Positions 1 to 11,724 of a DNA stretch of 64,000 nt are shown piece by piece. The notes below the pieces were generated by a model, which was not told the origin of the DNA, did not search any database, and worked only from the letters and a program-made list of their open reading frames with translations. The position numbers and the translations under genes were made by a program. Source of the DNA: Allantophomopsis cytisporea (Eukaryota > Ascomycota > Leotiomycetes > Phacidiales > Phacidiaceae); assembly GCA_024752435.1 (NCBI GenBank), contig CP103037.1:620001-684000 (forward strand), in the 5' to 3' direction. Numbering within the stretch: position 1 is the first letter of the stretch; every line of letters begins with the position of its first letter.

Positions 1-895
1 TCTGAATTCTAATTGCTCGTCATGTCGATCATTCATAGCATACTGTAAGCCCGTTCTACTATGGTCTATCTATCTTGTATCAGCTTAGATCACTACTTGA
101 GGTGACTGAACACAGTGTTTTTGACTATTCAGCTCTATCCGCCCGCCAGGGGCAGAAAGTACCCACGACCAGTTATTATGACACCGGCTCCCATCAACTA
201 AGTTGATACAGTAGAACGAACAAAAAGCAAAAAAAAGACAAAATAGAAGAAAGTTCTTATCACCATACTTACCTCTGGGGAAAGTTCATGCAATATGCGC
301 TCTCGCATCTAATGCCCAAGGAGAAGTGGAGAGCTATCCAGGTGATTGGACTTGTGTGGGTCAACTACTTGGCGTGGGGCCCCCTAATGTCTCGTCGGCT
401 GATCAAGTTCGCCAATCTAATCAAGTCGCTAACTTATCCTAGCATCGTTTATTTCCACGACAATTCATCTACGCAAGCCACCAAGTGCCACTGTAAGCCG
501 CGCTCGTGTCTCTCGCAGAGCTAAGTCTGCCATGAACAAGCCACGCACGGCTTCATTCTTATACTGGATTAGCTATGAGGGATAGTCAAGGAGAGTCAAG
601 GATAGTCAAGGATAGTCAGGGGAAGTGGCTATAGAGCAACGATGTTATCACTACGATAACCTCCCCAGAGATTGCCGACTGTCCGACTGCTTTCATGACA
701 TGGTTGGTGCATATCGTTTTTCTTTCTTTCGTTTACTGTTGTTGTGAAGGATGGCTTCTGATTTGGCAAGGCTGAAGCTATTACCAAAACATACTTTTCT
801 AATCGATTGTCTGTCATTGAGAACATCAGATTGGACTGGACTCTGATATCTTGTTCTCTTCGTTCCTTGTACTAGATGTGTATGCATCTCTCGCG
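1..895. other. Left-edge intergenic region
   Basis: I see no convincing gene here. The short open frames lack ATG-supported coding character and splice partners. The segment ends in the upstream region of the first glycosyltransferase gene. The only structure I can point to is the 10-bp tandem repeat listed separately. Confidence 0.5.
581..620. repeat. 10-bp tandem repeat, four units
   Basis: Four head-to-tail copies of a decamer close to GATAGTCAAG, with one or two substitutions in units 2 and 4. It lies about 280 bp upstream of the first glycosyltransferase start. No function is evident. Confidence 0.8.
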
Positions 896-2721
896 ATGGA
901 CTTCAGTGTGCTGCTGCGTCTATTATCAAATAGCAGACGTTTGACGTTGTTTGGTCTCTTTCTGCTTCTAGTCTTCCTCATTGCGTTGACTTCTAGAAAT
1001 ACTGTTTCGGTACGTACAGCTTAGGATTCTGCCGTGGTAATGTTAAGTCTGTCAGAGCTTTCCATCCTTATCAACCAAGTGGAATAATCGTATTGTGGTA
1101 TACTATAATAGAGTGACTTACTGACAGAAAGCAGGATTCGCATGGAACTCGAACTCGAACTTCCTTCCAGCCTACGTCGAAATTGTCTAAGGATATATCA
1201 ATACCGAATGATTTCTTCCATCTCCTTATACCAGCCACAACGTCCGATGTAAACCTCTGCAAAACCATTCTAAGTGCTGCAGTGCTGAACTACTCTACAC
1301 CTGTGCTCATAAACTGGGGCAAAGAATTCAATGATGGGGATCTGTCAGCAGGCGGATCTCACCTTGCAAAGATTCCTGGAATCCTGAGTTACCTCAATTC
1401 CATCGGCAGTGAGCGCGATAATGACCTCGTCCTGATTGTCGACGGCTACGATACCTGGTTCCAGCTGCGACCCGAAATCCTCCTCTCGCGCTACCACGAA
1501 ATCAATTCCCGCGCCAACAAACGCATCACAAACCGCCTAGGCACATCGGGGCCGTCTTCCTCTATCTCTCAAACTATAATATTCAGCGCCCAGAAACTCT
1601 GCTGGCCGCATACCCCCGATGAGTTGGCATGTTATGCTGCACCACCCTCCCCACTCCCACTTGATGTGTTCGGGCCCGACACCGATGAACCATATGCGGA
1701 CCAGGAGAACCCATATTTGCATACCCGTCAACGGTTCTTGAACTCGGGATTGGTGATGGGCCCAGCGGGCGCTTTGCGAAAAGTATACTATGAAGCTGCG
1801 GAGCGTATGGAGGTTGATACCCAAGAAGGGAGTGACCAGGGTATTCTCAGTGATATCGTGGGTGCACAGGAATACGCACGAGAAGTCATACGCCAAAGAC
1901 ATCTGAGTGGTTTGTCGAAGCTTTCTGGATGGTTTGGTCGCTTATTCTCGGGAAAGAGTGAATTCGATGCCGATAGAGATGACCTTCTTAGGTCGGATCC
2001 TGCGAGAGAGGTGTTGGAATTGAAGTCTGCGAGCGGCAAAGGCAGTGGAAGAACAGAGCTGGGATACGAGTATGGAATTGGACTCGACTATGGAAGTGAG
2101 CTATCTCACGCCACAGTCTTCGCACCTAGAGATGCGGATTGGATTTCATTCGACTCTGTAGGGTCCAGGCCTTCCAGGTTCTGGCACATCAATTCTCCAT
2201 TGATCAAAACTCTCCCAGATGACATCAGAAGCTCAGGACTACCATTCTCGGGGTTAAGTGAGACATCGATGCGTCCTAGTGGCGGATCAGGGAGGAAGCT
2301 GTGGGAATTTGTGGAGTTGGATCCAAACAAGGAGGATGGCAGTGAAGTCTCCCTCATTGAAAATGGTATGGATTATGTAGACGGCCAAAGGATGGACGTC
2401 AATTCGACATGGGATCACGTCTCCCTTTACACACATCTCTGGACCGGAAATGTCCCCGTCTCAGTCCATCATAACGCGTGGCAGCGACATATGAAGTCTC
2501 TTCGGGAGAAGATGTGGACACTTTTATGGTGGCAGCCTTTCGCAAGCGTGTTGCTTGATGCTCATATCCATGGACCAAGAAGTCCGATTGTGGTTGAGAA
2601 TGGGAGGAGTTGGTGGAGTCCAGTGGAAAATAAGGGTGGTGCCAGGGCCGATAATGGTACTTGGTACCCCTGGAATGATTTATGTGGTCAATGGAGTTGG
2701 GATTTATTTGAGGGGAAGTAG
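896..2721 (+). CDS. Type II membrane glycosyltransferase, lysyl-hydroxylase GT-like (paralogue 1)
   Basis: Two exons, 896-1009 and 1135-2721, joined in phase 0 across a GTACGT...GCAG intron, give 566 aa. The first exon supplies the ATG, a basic stretch and a hydrophobic anchor (about residues 18-36), as in Golgi type II glycosyltransferases. The lumenal part resembles the GT-A domain of PLOD/LH3-type procollagen glycosyltransferases. It has a DGYDTWFQLRP motif with a DxxD metal site (D141 to D144), an NSGL motif near 241 and SDQG near 271. It should transfer a sugar from a nucleotide sugar; donor and acceptor are unknown. It is convergent with a paralogue 196 bp away. The family call rests on recognised motifs. 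Confidence 0.75.
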
Positions 2722-2917
2722 AAATTTATGTAAAAATATATTAGAAGTCTGCTCGGTGCTGCCGCTAGACTGTTGGTTGAATAATGAGATCTATGGACTT
2801 TTTAATGTTGATCTCGAGGGAATTTGTCTGGTAGCTTGTAAATTTTTATATACGTCTTTTATTATAACGGAGTAGAATTCATTTGATCTTAACTACTCTA
2901 GGTGACTCATCTATCTT

Positions 2918-5169
2918 TTATAACATTGCTTGGTGCCGTTTCATGTGTCTTCGCTTGTTGAGGAGCTGAGCTTCCCTCTTTACTGGATTTTCCTCGTTGT
3001 TCTCTTCGTCATTATTCTCCTCCTTATTGTTCTCCTCTTGGGCGTTGCTCCCCTCCTGATTTTCATTCTCCTGGTCGTTATTCTCCTTCTGGTTATTATT
3101 GTTCTCCTCCTGGTGGTTCTCGTCCTGGTTGTTGTTCTCTTCCTGGTGGTTTTCATCCTGGTTGTTGTTCTCCTCCTGATCATTGTTCTCTCCTTGATGG
3201 TTTTCCTCCTGGTTATTATTCTCCTGGTTTTTCTTCTCCTCCTCCTTCCTTCTATTCTCCTCCTCCTCCTCTTTCTTCTTCTTCTCCTCTTCCTCTTGTT
3301 TAAGCCTTAACCTCTCCGCCTTCGCCTTCGCAAGCCTGTTCTTCGTCTCAGGCGGGACTCCAGCATCAACACCATCAAACATGTTCTCATCAAAAGCAGA
3401 ACAGATCTGCTGCCAAGGGAGCCAGTGCCCATCATCCGTCCACATTCCACCAAGGTCTCTCCTCAAGCTATTATATCCTCCCTTGGACCAGTTTCGCACC
3501 GTACCGTCTTTGTCGATAGTAGTTGCAATAGGGCCTCGGGGTGCTCGACTGCCAGCACGCAACACATGCCGGCCCCATTTTCCATCCACAAACCAATTCC
3601 TTGGCCACCACTTGTCAATGAAGCTCTTGTCGCCGTTAATATGGATCAGCACTGGTACACTGTTGGCAGGTATGTTTATCATCAAGGGTATATCACCCCA
3701 AGTTGTGTTTGTGGGTAATTCCTCGTACAAATCTGGTGGTGGTTCATCCAGGGCACCTTGACCTAGGACCTCTGTAAGCAACCTTTGGGATAGAGGCGGT
3801 TCGGAGTTTGCAATATCCTGTGGCAGAATTGCCTTTGCAGATGTGTGTGCCTTGACAGCCACATTGTGTCTCTCAAGAACTTCGGAGAGGGATTCTGAGG
3901 AGTTGAAGATGAGCCAGTCGACGTCTGAGGTTGAGTGTGTCATGGTATGGAACAATTGTGATTCGTAATCGAGACCGATATGGAACTCAAGTTGCTTGGT
4001 CGAATCAGTCTTGACATTCTCTTTTGCCTCCTCTAACGCTGCCTCTTCTGGACTGTCTCCTGAGGGTTCTTGTTCTGGATCATCTCTTGCCTCTTCCAAT
4101 GCTGCCTCTTCTGGACTGTCTCCTGATGGCTCTTGTCCTACCTCATCTCTCCTTTGAATTTTGACCAGATCATCTTTCGGCTTGGTCGATAATGCTGATG
4201 AAGCTTGATGCACACCTTCATAATTATGTCGATAATGCTCTTGATCGCCGAAGAGCTCTGCGAAATACCATTGATCCCGGTCACCATTGTACTCCTTTTC
4301 AACCTTTATTACTGCAGCTTCGAATATAGCGCGCAACTCAGCAACCGGTCCCATTATAGTGCCTGAATTGAGCCAACGTGGTCGCACAGCATTGAAGTCT
4401 GGATCTTGATCAGTCAATTTCCCATAGGCATACTTTGGAAGAGTCGACTGTGGAACAGCATAGCATGCAGTGTGTTCTGGAGTCTGGGGCCAGCATTTCT
4501 TGTCTGCACCAAAAATGACCGTCTGCTTGAAATCGTGTTCTGAAATGGCTTGTGAATCATAGGTCTTGGAAATGATTTCATCGCGTTGCTTATTGATCAT
4601 GAAGTACCTCTCAATGAGGACGTCGGGGCGAAGTTGAAACCATACATCGTGGCCATCAATAATCAGGGCCAAATCCTGGTCGTTTCGCTGCGGTAATCCT
4701 CGAAGGTATGTAAGAATACCCGAAATCTTTTTCAAATGAGATGCGTATTCATTATCTGGATCCTCTTCGACTTCCCAATTTACTAATATAGGCAAAGGGT
4801 AATTGAGAAGGGCAGCGGACAGTAGGGTACGACAAAGATTGGGCTTTGGGCTGGTAGCTGGAACAATGAGGTGAAGCATAGAGTCCTTCGTCAATTTAGA
4901 CGTGGCTTCTGTATGGAGGACATTGTGGTCCACTATGGATTGTTGAGAATCAGATAATAAAGATGAAGGCTGTAGAGAAATTATCAATCAGTCCATGCTC
5001 AATGATCTGAAGTTTCGCTGTGATAGGTAGATATATCACTCACCGTCGAGAAATACAAGAATAAAATAATGAAAACGACTGCCAATACTCCTACCCGTCG
5101 ACTTCTCAGGTTGAGAGACAGACAGCGTCGCGCTGGAAGAGATCCTTCATTTCCGTTTGCAATACCCAT
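2918..5169 (-). CDS. Type II membrane glycosyltransferase, lysyl-hydroxylase GT-like (paralogue 2) with repetitive acidic tail
   Basis: Exon 1 is 5169-5044 and exon 2 is 4969-2918 on the minus strand, joined in phase 0 (GTGAGT donor, CTACAG acceptor), giving 725 aa. The N-terminus is basic and followed by a membrane anchor (about residues 28-41). The GT-like domain shares with the upstream paralogue a LIVPAT start, NLCRTLLSAALLNY and a DGHDVWFQLRP motif (D147 to D150). It also keeps NSGTIMGP and GDQEHY. The middle holds two identical 15-residue acidic units (EPSGDSPEEAALEEA). The last 120 or so residues are a K/E-rich coiled-coil-like stretch followed by many NQEEN/NQDEN repeats. That tail is absent from the paralogue. 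It is divergent from the GT25 gene. Confidence 0.75.
2980..3300 (-). repeat. Codon-level repeat encoding the NQEEN/QEEE tail
   Basis: Short-unit, TCC/TTC/GTT-biased repeat on the plus strand, encoding the Asn/Gln/Glu-rich C-terminal tail of the minus-strand glycosyltransferase. On the plus strand it creates a long Leu/Val open frame that is a composition artefact. Such tracts usually vary in length between strains. Confidence 0.75.
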
Positions 5170-6125
5170 TGCGCTGAGCCTTTTCCAAACCGTGCAGTAT
5201 GGGCAATGTGATATTCGAATGAGATGATGATGCTAGAATCGAGATAGAAATTCTAATTGTTGCTTTTCTGGGCAAACATCGCCGCGAAATGTGATCTTTG
5301 GTGTACCTTGAGAGTTCAATGAGCCACAAGCATGTCGCGACGAGAATTTACTTCCTGGATGAGGCCGAAGTGTCTTTCTGTACTATGGTGAACCTATTTA
5401 CGATTCCGCCGACGTACGAATTTGAGATAAGTCGGGAAGCCATGGCACGAGTAATGAGCAAAGTGGTAGTATGAGCGTGTATCTATGAACATTTGCTAAA
5501 TTAGTAGATATCACTAACTCACGCTACAATTTGAGCACTAGGCCTGTCGCTGTCGCGCTCCGTTCCTCATTATTCTCTTGTCCCCTGCTACACCCACTCT
5601 AGTACAGGGGATGAAAGGAACTCCTCCAAGAACATAAATGTACATGTGTGGAGAATGTCTGCCAAGAAACTAAAAGTTGAATTCCGCTTTGCAAAAGAAT
5701 CAGAACAAGGATCGACGGCTTCGACATTCGTCTAATGATACTCAGCTGAACCAAGATACCAGCACCGACACACTAGAACTTCAAGGATATCAGCTGCTTT
5801 GGAGGCTGAACAGCGAGAGTAAAAATGGAAAAAGGGGAGAAGCGGGGGTGAATAGAAATGGCCCGTCAAGTTCTGGAATCTAGGTACTTCATACGCACAT
5901 ACCTACCTACCTACTGGTAGAGTGAGAAAGCTCAGTTAAACCCGGAAATCCGAGAGTTTTCTAGCTGCGATCGATAAGGTATTTCCCACGTTGTGCACCT
6001 CTAGCTGGGATAAGGATTTCTGTCGTAATTCTGGACGATTGCGAACTCTCTTGCCAGCAGAAGAATCCTGTCATTCCAATTGCAACATCTCCGGCTTTCA
6101 CTGGAGCTGCTTCACTCTCTGATCC
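5170..6125. promoter_or_regulatory. Shared intergenic region between divergent glycosyltransferase genes
   Basis: A 956-bp gap separates two divergently transcribed genes (lysyl-hydroxylase-like GT on minus, GT25 on plus), so it should hold both promoters. A 68-codon open frame inside has no supporting features. I see no clear TATA box or named operator. Confidence 0.5.
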
Positions 6126-7303
6126 ATGGCTGATATGCATGCTGCACAGCTCTCCCCCAGAAACATTCCTCTGCGAACCTGGAAGTTTATTTTGCTAGGC
6201 GTCATAATCATATTCTGCTTCTTATTATCGTCGAGTTTCAAATCTTCTTTGTACAATGACGGTTTCTATTCGATTCAAAATTCTACTCTCGGATTTGGTG
6301 CGATTCTCTTAATATCTCTTCCAGAACGTACGGACCGTCGCGATGCTATGTCTCTTCTTACATCAGTCTCTGATATCACCATCACTCATCACATAAGTGC
6401 CATACGGGGTGAGAGTCTTGCAGATAAGGCGAAGCCCTTTAGCAGAGGTGCCGAGGAGGTTGGTGATGTGTATTTGGGTAGTTGGAGAAGTCATATGGAT
6501 GCTCTGAAATACATTGTGGATAATCGTATAGAGACGGCCCTGATTTTAGAAGATGATGTCGATTGGTAAGTGAACTCTCCAAGCCTTCAATAACGCATCT
6601 ATTATTTCCTTTGTGCCAAAATTAATTTACAGTTGCATTTAGGGACCAATCTGTGAAACAGCAGTTGACATCTTTCGCAAAAGGGTTGCGTGCTTCGAAT
6701 CTCGGCCAGTCACCAGCTACTCCCGATCATCAACGATACCCCTATGGACAAGACTGGGATATTCTTCATCTTGGAATATCCAGAATCTACGAAGCTCCAG
6801 AGCCTCTAAATAAGATACACACAACCTATCAGGACCTCTCTCTGCCAAAAGGACCGCCTACGGATACCGACTGTTTCAAAAAATCAAGATGGTACTGTTT
6901 CGCCCCTCTTCTTTCTAGCTATACTACGCCCGAGCAATCGCGACTCATAGTGCCCACCTACGACTCAGTGGGCCTGGTCAGCATAGCAGTATCATATAAA
7001 GGAGCACAACGGCTTTTATACCTGCTCAGTTGGCGAGGTCTGCGTGATACTCTTGACAAGAGCGTTCGAGATACGCTGAAGAGTGGCGAGATACATGGCT
7101 GGACTGTTGTTCCACCGATCTTCGGAAGCTGGGTTGTAGCTGCCGGCGGAGATAGCGACATCAGTCCTGGAACTTCGAGTATTCCTACGAAGGTTGGGAA
7201 TAATCTTGAAGGGAAGAGTAGGAATATGAAAGATAGCATGAGGAAGCACCTGAGTGATATTATGGAGACGGAGTCATATTGGGATAGGATAAAAGCACAA
7301 TGA
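6126..7303 (+). CDS. Glycosyltransferase family 25-like type II membrane protein
   Basis: Exons 6126-6565 and 6643-7303, joined in phase 2 (GTAAGT donor, TTTAG acceptor), give 366 aa. The split codon rebuilds the W of an LILEDDVDW motif (EDDVD at 142-146), the GT25 metal/nucleotide-sugar signature. GAILLISLPERTDRRDAM near residue 58 is the GT25 N-terminal strand, and YLGSWRSHMDAL is the conserved helix before the acidic motif. Residues 21-38 form a membrane anchor after a basic stretch, implying a Golgi lumenal enzyme. GT25 enzymes include bacterial LPS and animal collagen galactosyltransferases; the fungal substrate cannot be inferred. It is convergent with the GT34 gene. Confidence 0.82.
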
Positions 7304-7616
7304 GCTGGGATTATTAGGTGAACATGACAATATCGAATCATTAAATCATGCTATCTTGAATCATCTTGAAATATAAAAAATGAACTTATACCTCTCGAGA
7401 TGGATCAATTGTCTCAATTTCGTCAAGCTATGACATTTTGATGCATGTTTTCACGCCGTTCTGACTGCAAATATCTTTTCTTTGCTTGTCTGCTGAATGC
7501 TCCTAAATCCATATCATTACAATCACCTCTATCCAAAAAACACGTTGAGTACACAAATTTTTTCAGATCAATTGTCCTTCTACGTAGCATCTCTAGCCTC
7601 TTTAAACAATCCTCCT
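7304..7616. other. Convergent 3' intergenic region
   Basis: A 313-bp gap between two convergent genes, AT-rich, probably both 3' untranslated regions. No gene is seen. Confidence 0.5.
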
Positions 7617-8987
7617 CTACCCTTTAGCTTCATAGTCGCGCAGCTTCTCCTCCTTTTCACGTACCTCATTCTCTAAATTCCCAATTCGCTCGACCTGTTG
7701 TCTGAATATCTCTTCGAGGACATGATGGCTTTCTTCAAGGCTTTTTCGCTCCTCCTCTAGTTGATTCTTATGCTCTTCCTCTTCCCTCCTACGCTCTTCA
7801 TCTTCCCTCTTACGCTCTTCCTCTTCCACCTTACGTTCCTCCTCCCCCCTTCTACGTTCTTCCTCATCCCTCTGTCTCTGTTCATCCTCTTCCTTTCTCC
7901 TTTTCTCCTCCTCCACCTTTCCTCTCCATCTCTCTGCCATCTGATCCTTCTCCCCTTTCCAAAACTCAGCAGCTTTCACCTCTAGCCGATCGCTGTATGC
8001 CGTTCCACTCCACTCTGGCAGATACATCTCTGCTCGATCAGCCCAAGGCTCCATCCAGCTCTGGCGATATTTGGCTCCTGCGAAGTGAACCAACATATCT
8101 CCTTTCAGCACCTTCCAGGGTTGAAGGTTGAGGACTTCTTCTCCGTCGTCAAATTCATCAGGGGTCATTGGTTCTGCGTAGATCCAAGTGCCGTTTTCTG
8201 AAAAGGTGCTGTTTACTGGGAAGGAATTGAACCAACGATGTGGCACGATAGTCCAATTCCTTTGGAAGGCTGGGACCTCGTTTAAGATATGTTGCAAAGC
8301 TGTTTGGTCTCTGAATTCCAAGTACTGGTCCGGACGAAGTTGGGAGTATGAGATAACTGCTGATAAAAGAGAAACAGACCATGGATGAACACGGATGGGG
8401 AACACGCCAGCGTTGATTCCATCCCAATTTTCGGTCAGCAAGAGGTGGATGTCTTGAAACTTAGGATTGTCTGGGGGTAAAAAAGTCTCCAAACGAATGT
8501 GTGGGTTCATGATAATTGTATCAGCATCGACCCAACTATACATAGTCAGCTTTTGTGCAAAGGTAATAGGATACATTAGAAAAACTCACAATAACCATTG
8601 TAACCGTTCATCTTCCGGCTTCAATAGTTCGGCAGAAATTAAGGATTGAAGGTAAGCTGGCTTAGACCATGTGCCCAACGGGCGACCATCGGGATCAGCC
8701 TCCTCAAATACTAATTGCTTCGTCGCTATGAGGTGTTGATACCCGTGTAATTGGTTATGGACATCATGACTCCTCAATGCACGTGATATCAACGTTGAAT
8801 TCAGCTCATTAACAGCAACGGAGACCTTAGCAATCCTGGATCCGTGGCCGACTGAGTCCGAGCTGCTATAAGCGGTATTCACAGGGGACACATGAACCCC
8901 ATCTTGTTGCCAGGAGTATTGGAGAATGTAGGTAACAATGAATAGACATAAGATGATTCCTGCATAGTGCTGCCGAAAATTCAGCAT
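7617..8987 (-). CDS. Glycosyltransferase family 34 (GMA12/MNN10-like) with coiled-coil tail
   Basis: Exon 1 is 8987-8590 and exon 2 is 8535-7617 (minus), phase 2, giving 438 aa. The join creates LFWVDADTIIMNP, the GT34 DxD motif (D136, D138). Other GT34 marks follow: LLLTENWDGINAGVFPIR, RDQTALQHIL, and HFAGAKYRQSWM near the domain end. Residues 8-24 are a signal anchor. GT34 members are Golgi alpha-galactosyl- or alpha-1,6-mannosyltransferases using UDP- or GDP-sugars. After the catalytic domain comes a stretch of more than 100 residues dominated by E, R and K, with a strong coiled-coil look and codon-level repetition (7640-7960). I do not recall such a tail from yeast Gma12 or Mnn10. It is divergent from the GT-B-like gene. 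Confidence 0.85.
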
Positions 8988-9770
8988 TTTGTCGAGATGT
9001 CAAGTATCACGGGTCGTTGACCGCCGCAAAGTATGTTCGAATACCAAAATGTTTGGCAAATGTCGGTGCCGATGCCGATGAAGTGACTTAGTGCCAGAAG
9101 AGATGGAAACTTGATAGGCAATTCTCATCACAATTATCCGTCAGAGAAAGTGGACGCGGACAACCCCTTTTCATTAATCATTGCCTCCAAAAGCCACGCC
9201 GTGCCCTCCTAGAGGCATACCTATACACAGCGGCTCGTGGCGTTGTTAGCGGAGGCCAAAGCAGCGCAGTCCCCACCACCCAGTCTCTTTTAGATGAATA
9301 CTCAGCTAGCCCAGCCGCACGGTAATAGGAGTCTCTCATTTTTCACTCACTGCCTACATACATGCTCAGCGCTGCTTCGTTCCATTAGTCGCCTATGCAA
9401 GGGTTGAGTTTTCTGGGGCTCTGAATTGGGAGACGCTCCGGAACATCGAGACATTCGAACCTTACGTTAGTTTTTATCTGTTAGCGTCTTACTATCTAAA
9501 TTACTATTTCATGGAGAGCGAAACATGGCGAACATTCACTGCCTAGGTACGGTACATACTTACATACAGTGTGATCCCATGAGATAGATAGTGTGGTCGC
9601 AGGGGAGTTGCTATTCTTCCCTCTCAATCGGCGTCTCTCATCTTTCTTATCCCGACACTCTTTATCTGTTTTCCCTTGAGCCAAACCGAGATGCTTGTTT
9701 AAGTTCATCTGATAGTAAGTATCTATACCTGAGATGTTGTGGTCTATTCTTACGATCTTGTAGTGATACC
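8988..9770. promoter_or_regulatory. Shared promoter region of GT34 and GT-B-like genes
   Basis: A 783-bp gap between divergently transcribed cluster genes, which must contain both promoters. Open frames inside have no support; one runs in frame into the plus-strand gene but has no ATG advantage. No binding site is confidently recognised. Confidence 0.5.
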
Positions 9771-11156
9771 ATGATTTTCTCAGTCACTCGTTTACTCGGA
9801 GGGAAACTACCGACTCTCATTTCTATCTTCTTTATCATTTTTGTTTTACAATTCTCTTATCGACATTTGGGGCAGGATGTTTCTACCACTATTGGATCGG
9901 TCCACCAGGTTCCAGGAAATCAGGTTTCTGGGAAGCAGTTGGATGGAAACTTACTTCAGGTTGCTGTGATAAATACACAGCTGGCACACGACGAAGTCAT
10001 TGTCCCTCTGGTAAACGCATGGCTTGACGTACCGGACTCGTCGGTAAAGATTTACCAGGCAGCGTATCGTTTTGGGATGGAAACTCTCCTCAGTCAACAA
10101 GGATATCCAGAATCGATGAGAAATGATTACCATATTGGAGAATTTCATAAGATTGGAATGGTCGACAAATATCCTCTCCCAGATATCCTCGTGGCTACAA
10201 CCTGTATGGACGACTACGTAGGTCTAAAGGAGAACTTCACCACACTACTTTACCAGCATCACACCCATCTATTTTGCGTCGTTCATCACGCAGATCGAAT
10301 GCAAGAGAAGAGATGGAAGATGGAATCCACTCTTTCGCCATGGATACGTGCGGGAAGAGTCGATTTTATCGTTCTAGGTGCGCACGTCGCGGATTACGCC
10401 ATACGACAACGTCTGGAGAAGAACTGGCCCGTCGTCATAGAAGAAGATCATCATCCACCATTCCGTGTCTTCGCACCAGTCTTCAACTATCTCCCTCAAA
10501 CTCCCGAAGAGGCCACAGGTGTTGGACGCCAAGCTGGGTATGCGATTCAGGGCGAATACCAACGTGGAAGAGATTACGATGCCGTATTTGGCCATCTCCG
10601 CCAGTTCCTACTGGATACCGAAGAAAGAGGAGAAGCAACCAACGAGACCAATTTACATCTTGTTGGATTTGGGAAACATCCAGTGGTTCCGGATGACCTA
10701 CAGAAGCATGTTATCTTCGATGAAAGGCTTGACTATATAGATTTCTACACTACACTTATGCAGACCGAGGCTGTTCTGACCGCGTTTGACAGCGAGGAAT
10801 ACTATAAAATGAAAGCATCAAGTTCTGTCCCTGCAAGCTTGATAGCTGGAACGCCCCTAGTTGCGAATGATAGGCTGTTGAGAGCATATTCCTATCTGGA
10901 CGAGAGTATAGTATGGAAACAAGGCGATGACGAATCGGAGATGGATGTCGTGAGGAGGGTTTTGGCTCTGAGTCGTCATGAAAGGGCCGAGAAGAAGAAG
11001 CTGGTCAGAAGCTTTACAAATGAGTTGATCGAGAAGAGCAAAAACGATGTCAAGGATTGGACTGCACAAGCAGTGGAGAAATTCCCAGAAAACTGGTCAT
11101 CGCATCACTTCATGAAAGGCTACGAACATGTTCAGCAAGACCTCCTCCGTGTCTAA
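9771..11156 (+). CDS. GT-B-like glycosyltransferase, type II membrane protein
   Basis: Single exon of 461 aa. I chose the ATG at 9771 because it puts a short basic N-terminus just before a hydrophobic anchor (about residues 13-30), matching its neighbours; the frame is open for 60 codons upstream. The lumenal part alternates strands and helices as in GT-B enzymes: DILVATTCMDDY, LFCVVHHADR, GRVDFIVLGAHVADY. The C-terminal half has LHLVGFGKHPVVP and KASSSVPASLIAGTPLVAN, which looks like a nucleotide-sugar-binding GT-B domain. I cannot assign a CAZy family. Substrate is unknown; context suggests it works with the four neighbouring transferases. Confidence 0.65.
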   Translation: MIFSVTRLLGGKLPTLISIFFIIFVLQFSYRHLGQDVSTTIGSVHQVPGNQVSGKQLDGNLLQVAVINTQLAHDEVIVPLVNAWLDVPDSSVKIYQAAYRFGMETLLSQQGYPESMRNDYHIGEFHKIGMVDKYPLPDILVATTCMDDYVGLKENFTTLLYQHHTHLFCVVHHADRMQEKRWKMESTLSPWIRAGRVDFIVLGAHVADYAIRQRLEKNWPVVIEEDHHPPFRVFAPVFNYLPQTPEEATGVGRQAGYAIQGEYQRGRDYDAVFGHLRQFLLDTEERGEATNETNLHLVGFGKHPVVPDDLQKHVIFDERLDYIDFYTTLMQTEAVLTAFDSEEYYKMKASSSVPASLIAGTPLVANDRLLRAYSYLDESIVWKQGDDESEMDVVRRVLALSRHERAEKKKLVRSFTNELIEKSKNDVKDWTAQAVEKFPENWSSHHFMKGYEHVQQDLLRV

Positions 11157-11724
11157 CACAATATGTTCTTCAGCATTTATTTTAAGATTTTGGGATTTGC
11201 TGAGTTAGTTTATAAATACGTTATGGCATAAGGAACAGATTTGCCGTCTCATGTTTTCTAATCGAAGTTAGTTACTTGCCATAGTGAATTGTCTTACATT
11301 GTAGCGACTACTGAGATGAACCCATAATGAGTACATAGGTAGTTGGTGACCATTGGCTCGTAGAGCGCCCTGGAAAATGAAGTCCCTCATAGGAGGCGAA
11401 ATATTAATCAGTGAGATCTTTCAGCTCATCAACAGGGGAATAAAAAAGGAACAAAATCTGTTATACGTAGAAACAATTTGCAGATGGCAATTTATATTGA
11501 CGAGAGATGGATTTATTCCAGAGCCTTTGTACGAGTCTAAATTGGTACCTAAGTTGCCCCCGAGCCAATATATGACGAGCAACAAATGCACCCATTATGC
11601 CCCAACAGGGCCATCGCATGCGCTAAGATACGGCAAGATATGTACTACTTGTGGCTGCAATGCGACAGAAGCGCTTCATACCTTTCTACAACACCATACT
11701 GTCACTGTTATGTGATTGCACATC
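11157..11724. other. Intergenic region upstream of the PL8 gene
   Basis: I looked here for a signal-peptide exon for the lyase. An open frame covers 11353-11715 but lacks signal-peptide character. No AG acceptor lies between the in-frame TGA at 11713 and the lyase domain, so no upstream exon can be joined. Confidence 0.5.

Noticed and set aside
2930..3310. Plus-strand 126-codon Leu/Val/Ile-rich open frame resembling a membrane protein
   Set aside because: It is the antisense of the NQEEN repeat of the glycosyltransferase gene; the composition is forced by the repeat.
7761..7985. Plus-strand Leu/Phe/Pro-rich frame
   Set aside because: Antisense shadow of the GT34 coiled-coil tail.
11353..11715. 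120-codon ORF directly upstream of PL8, considered as its N-terminal exon
   Set aside because: No signal peptide or PL8 similarity, and no acceptor site allows joining to the lyase domain.
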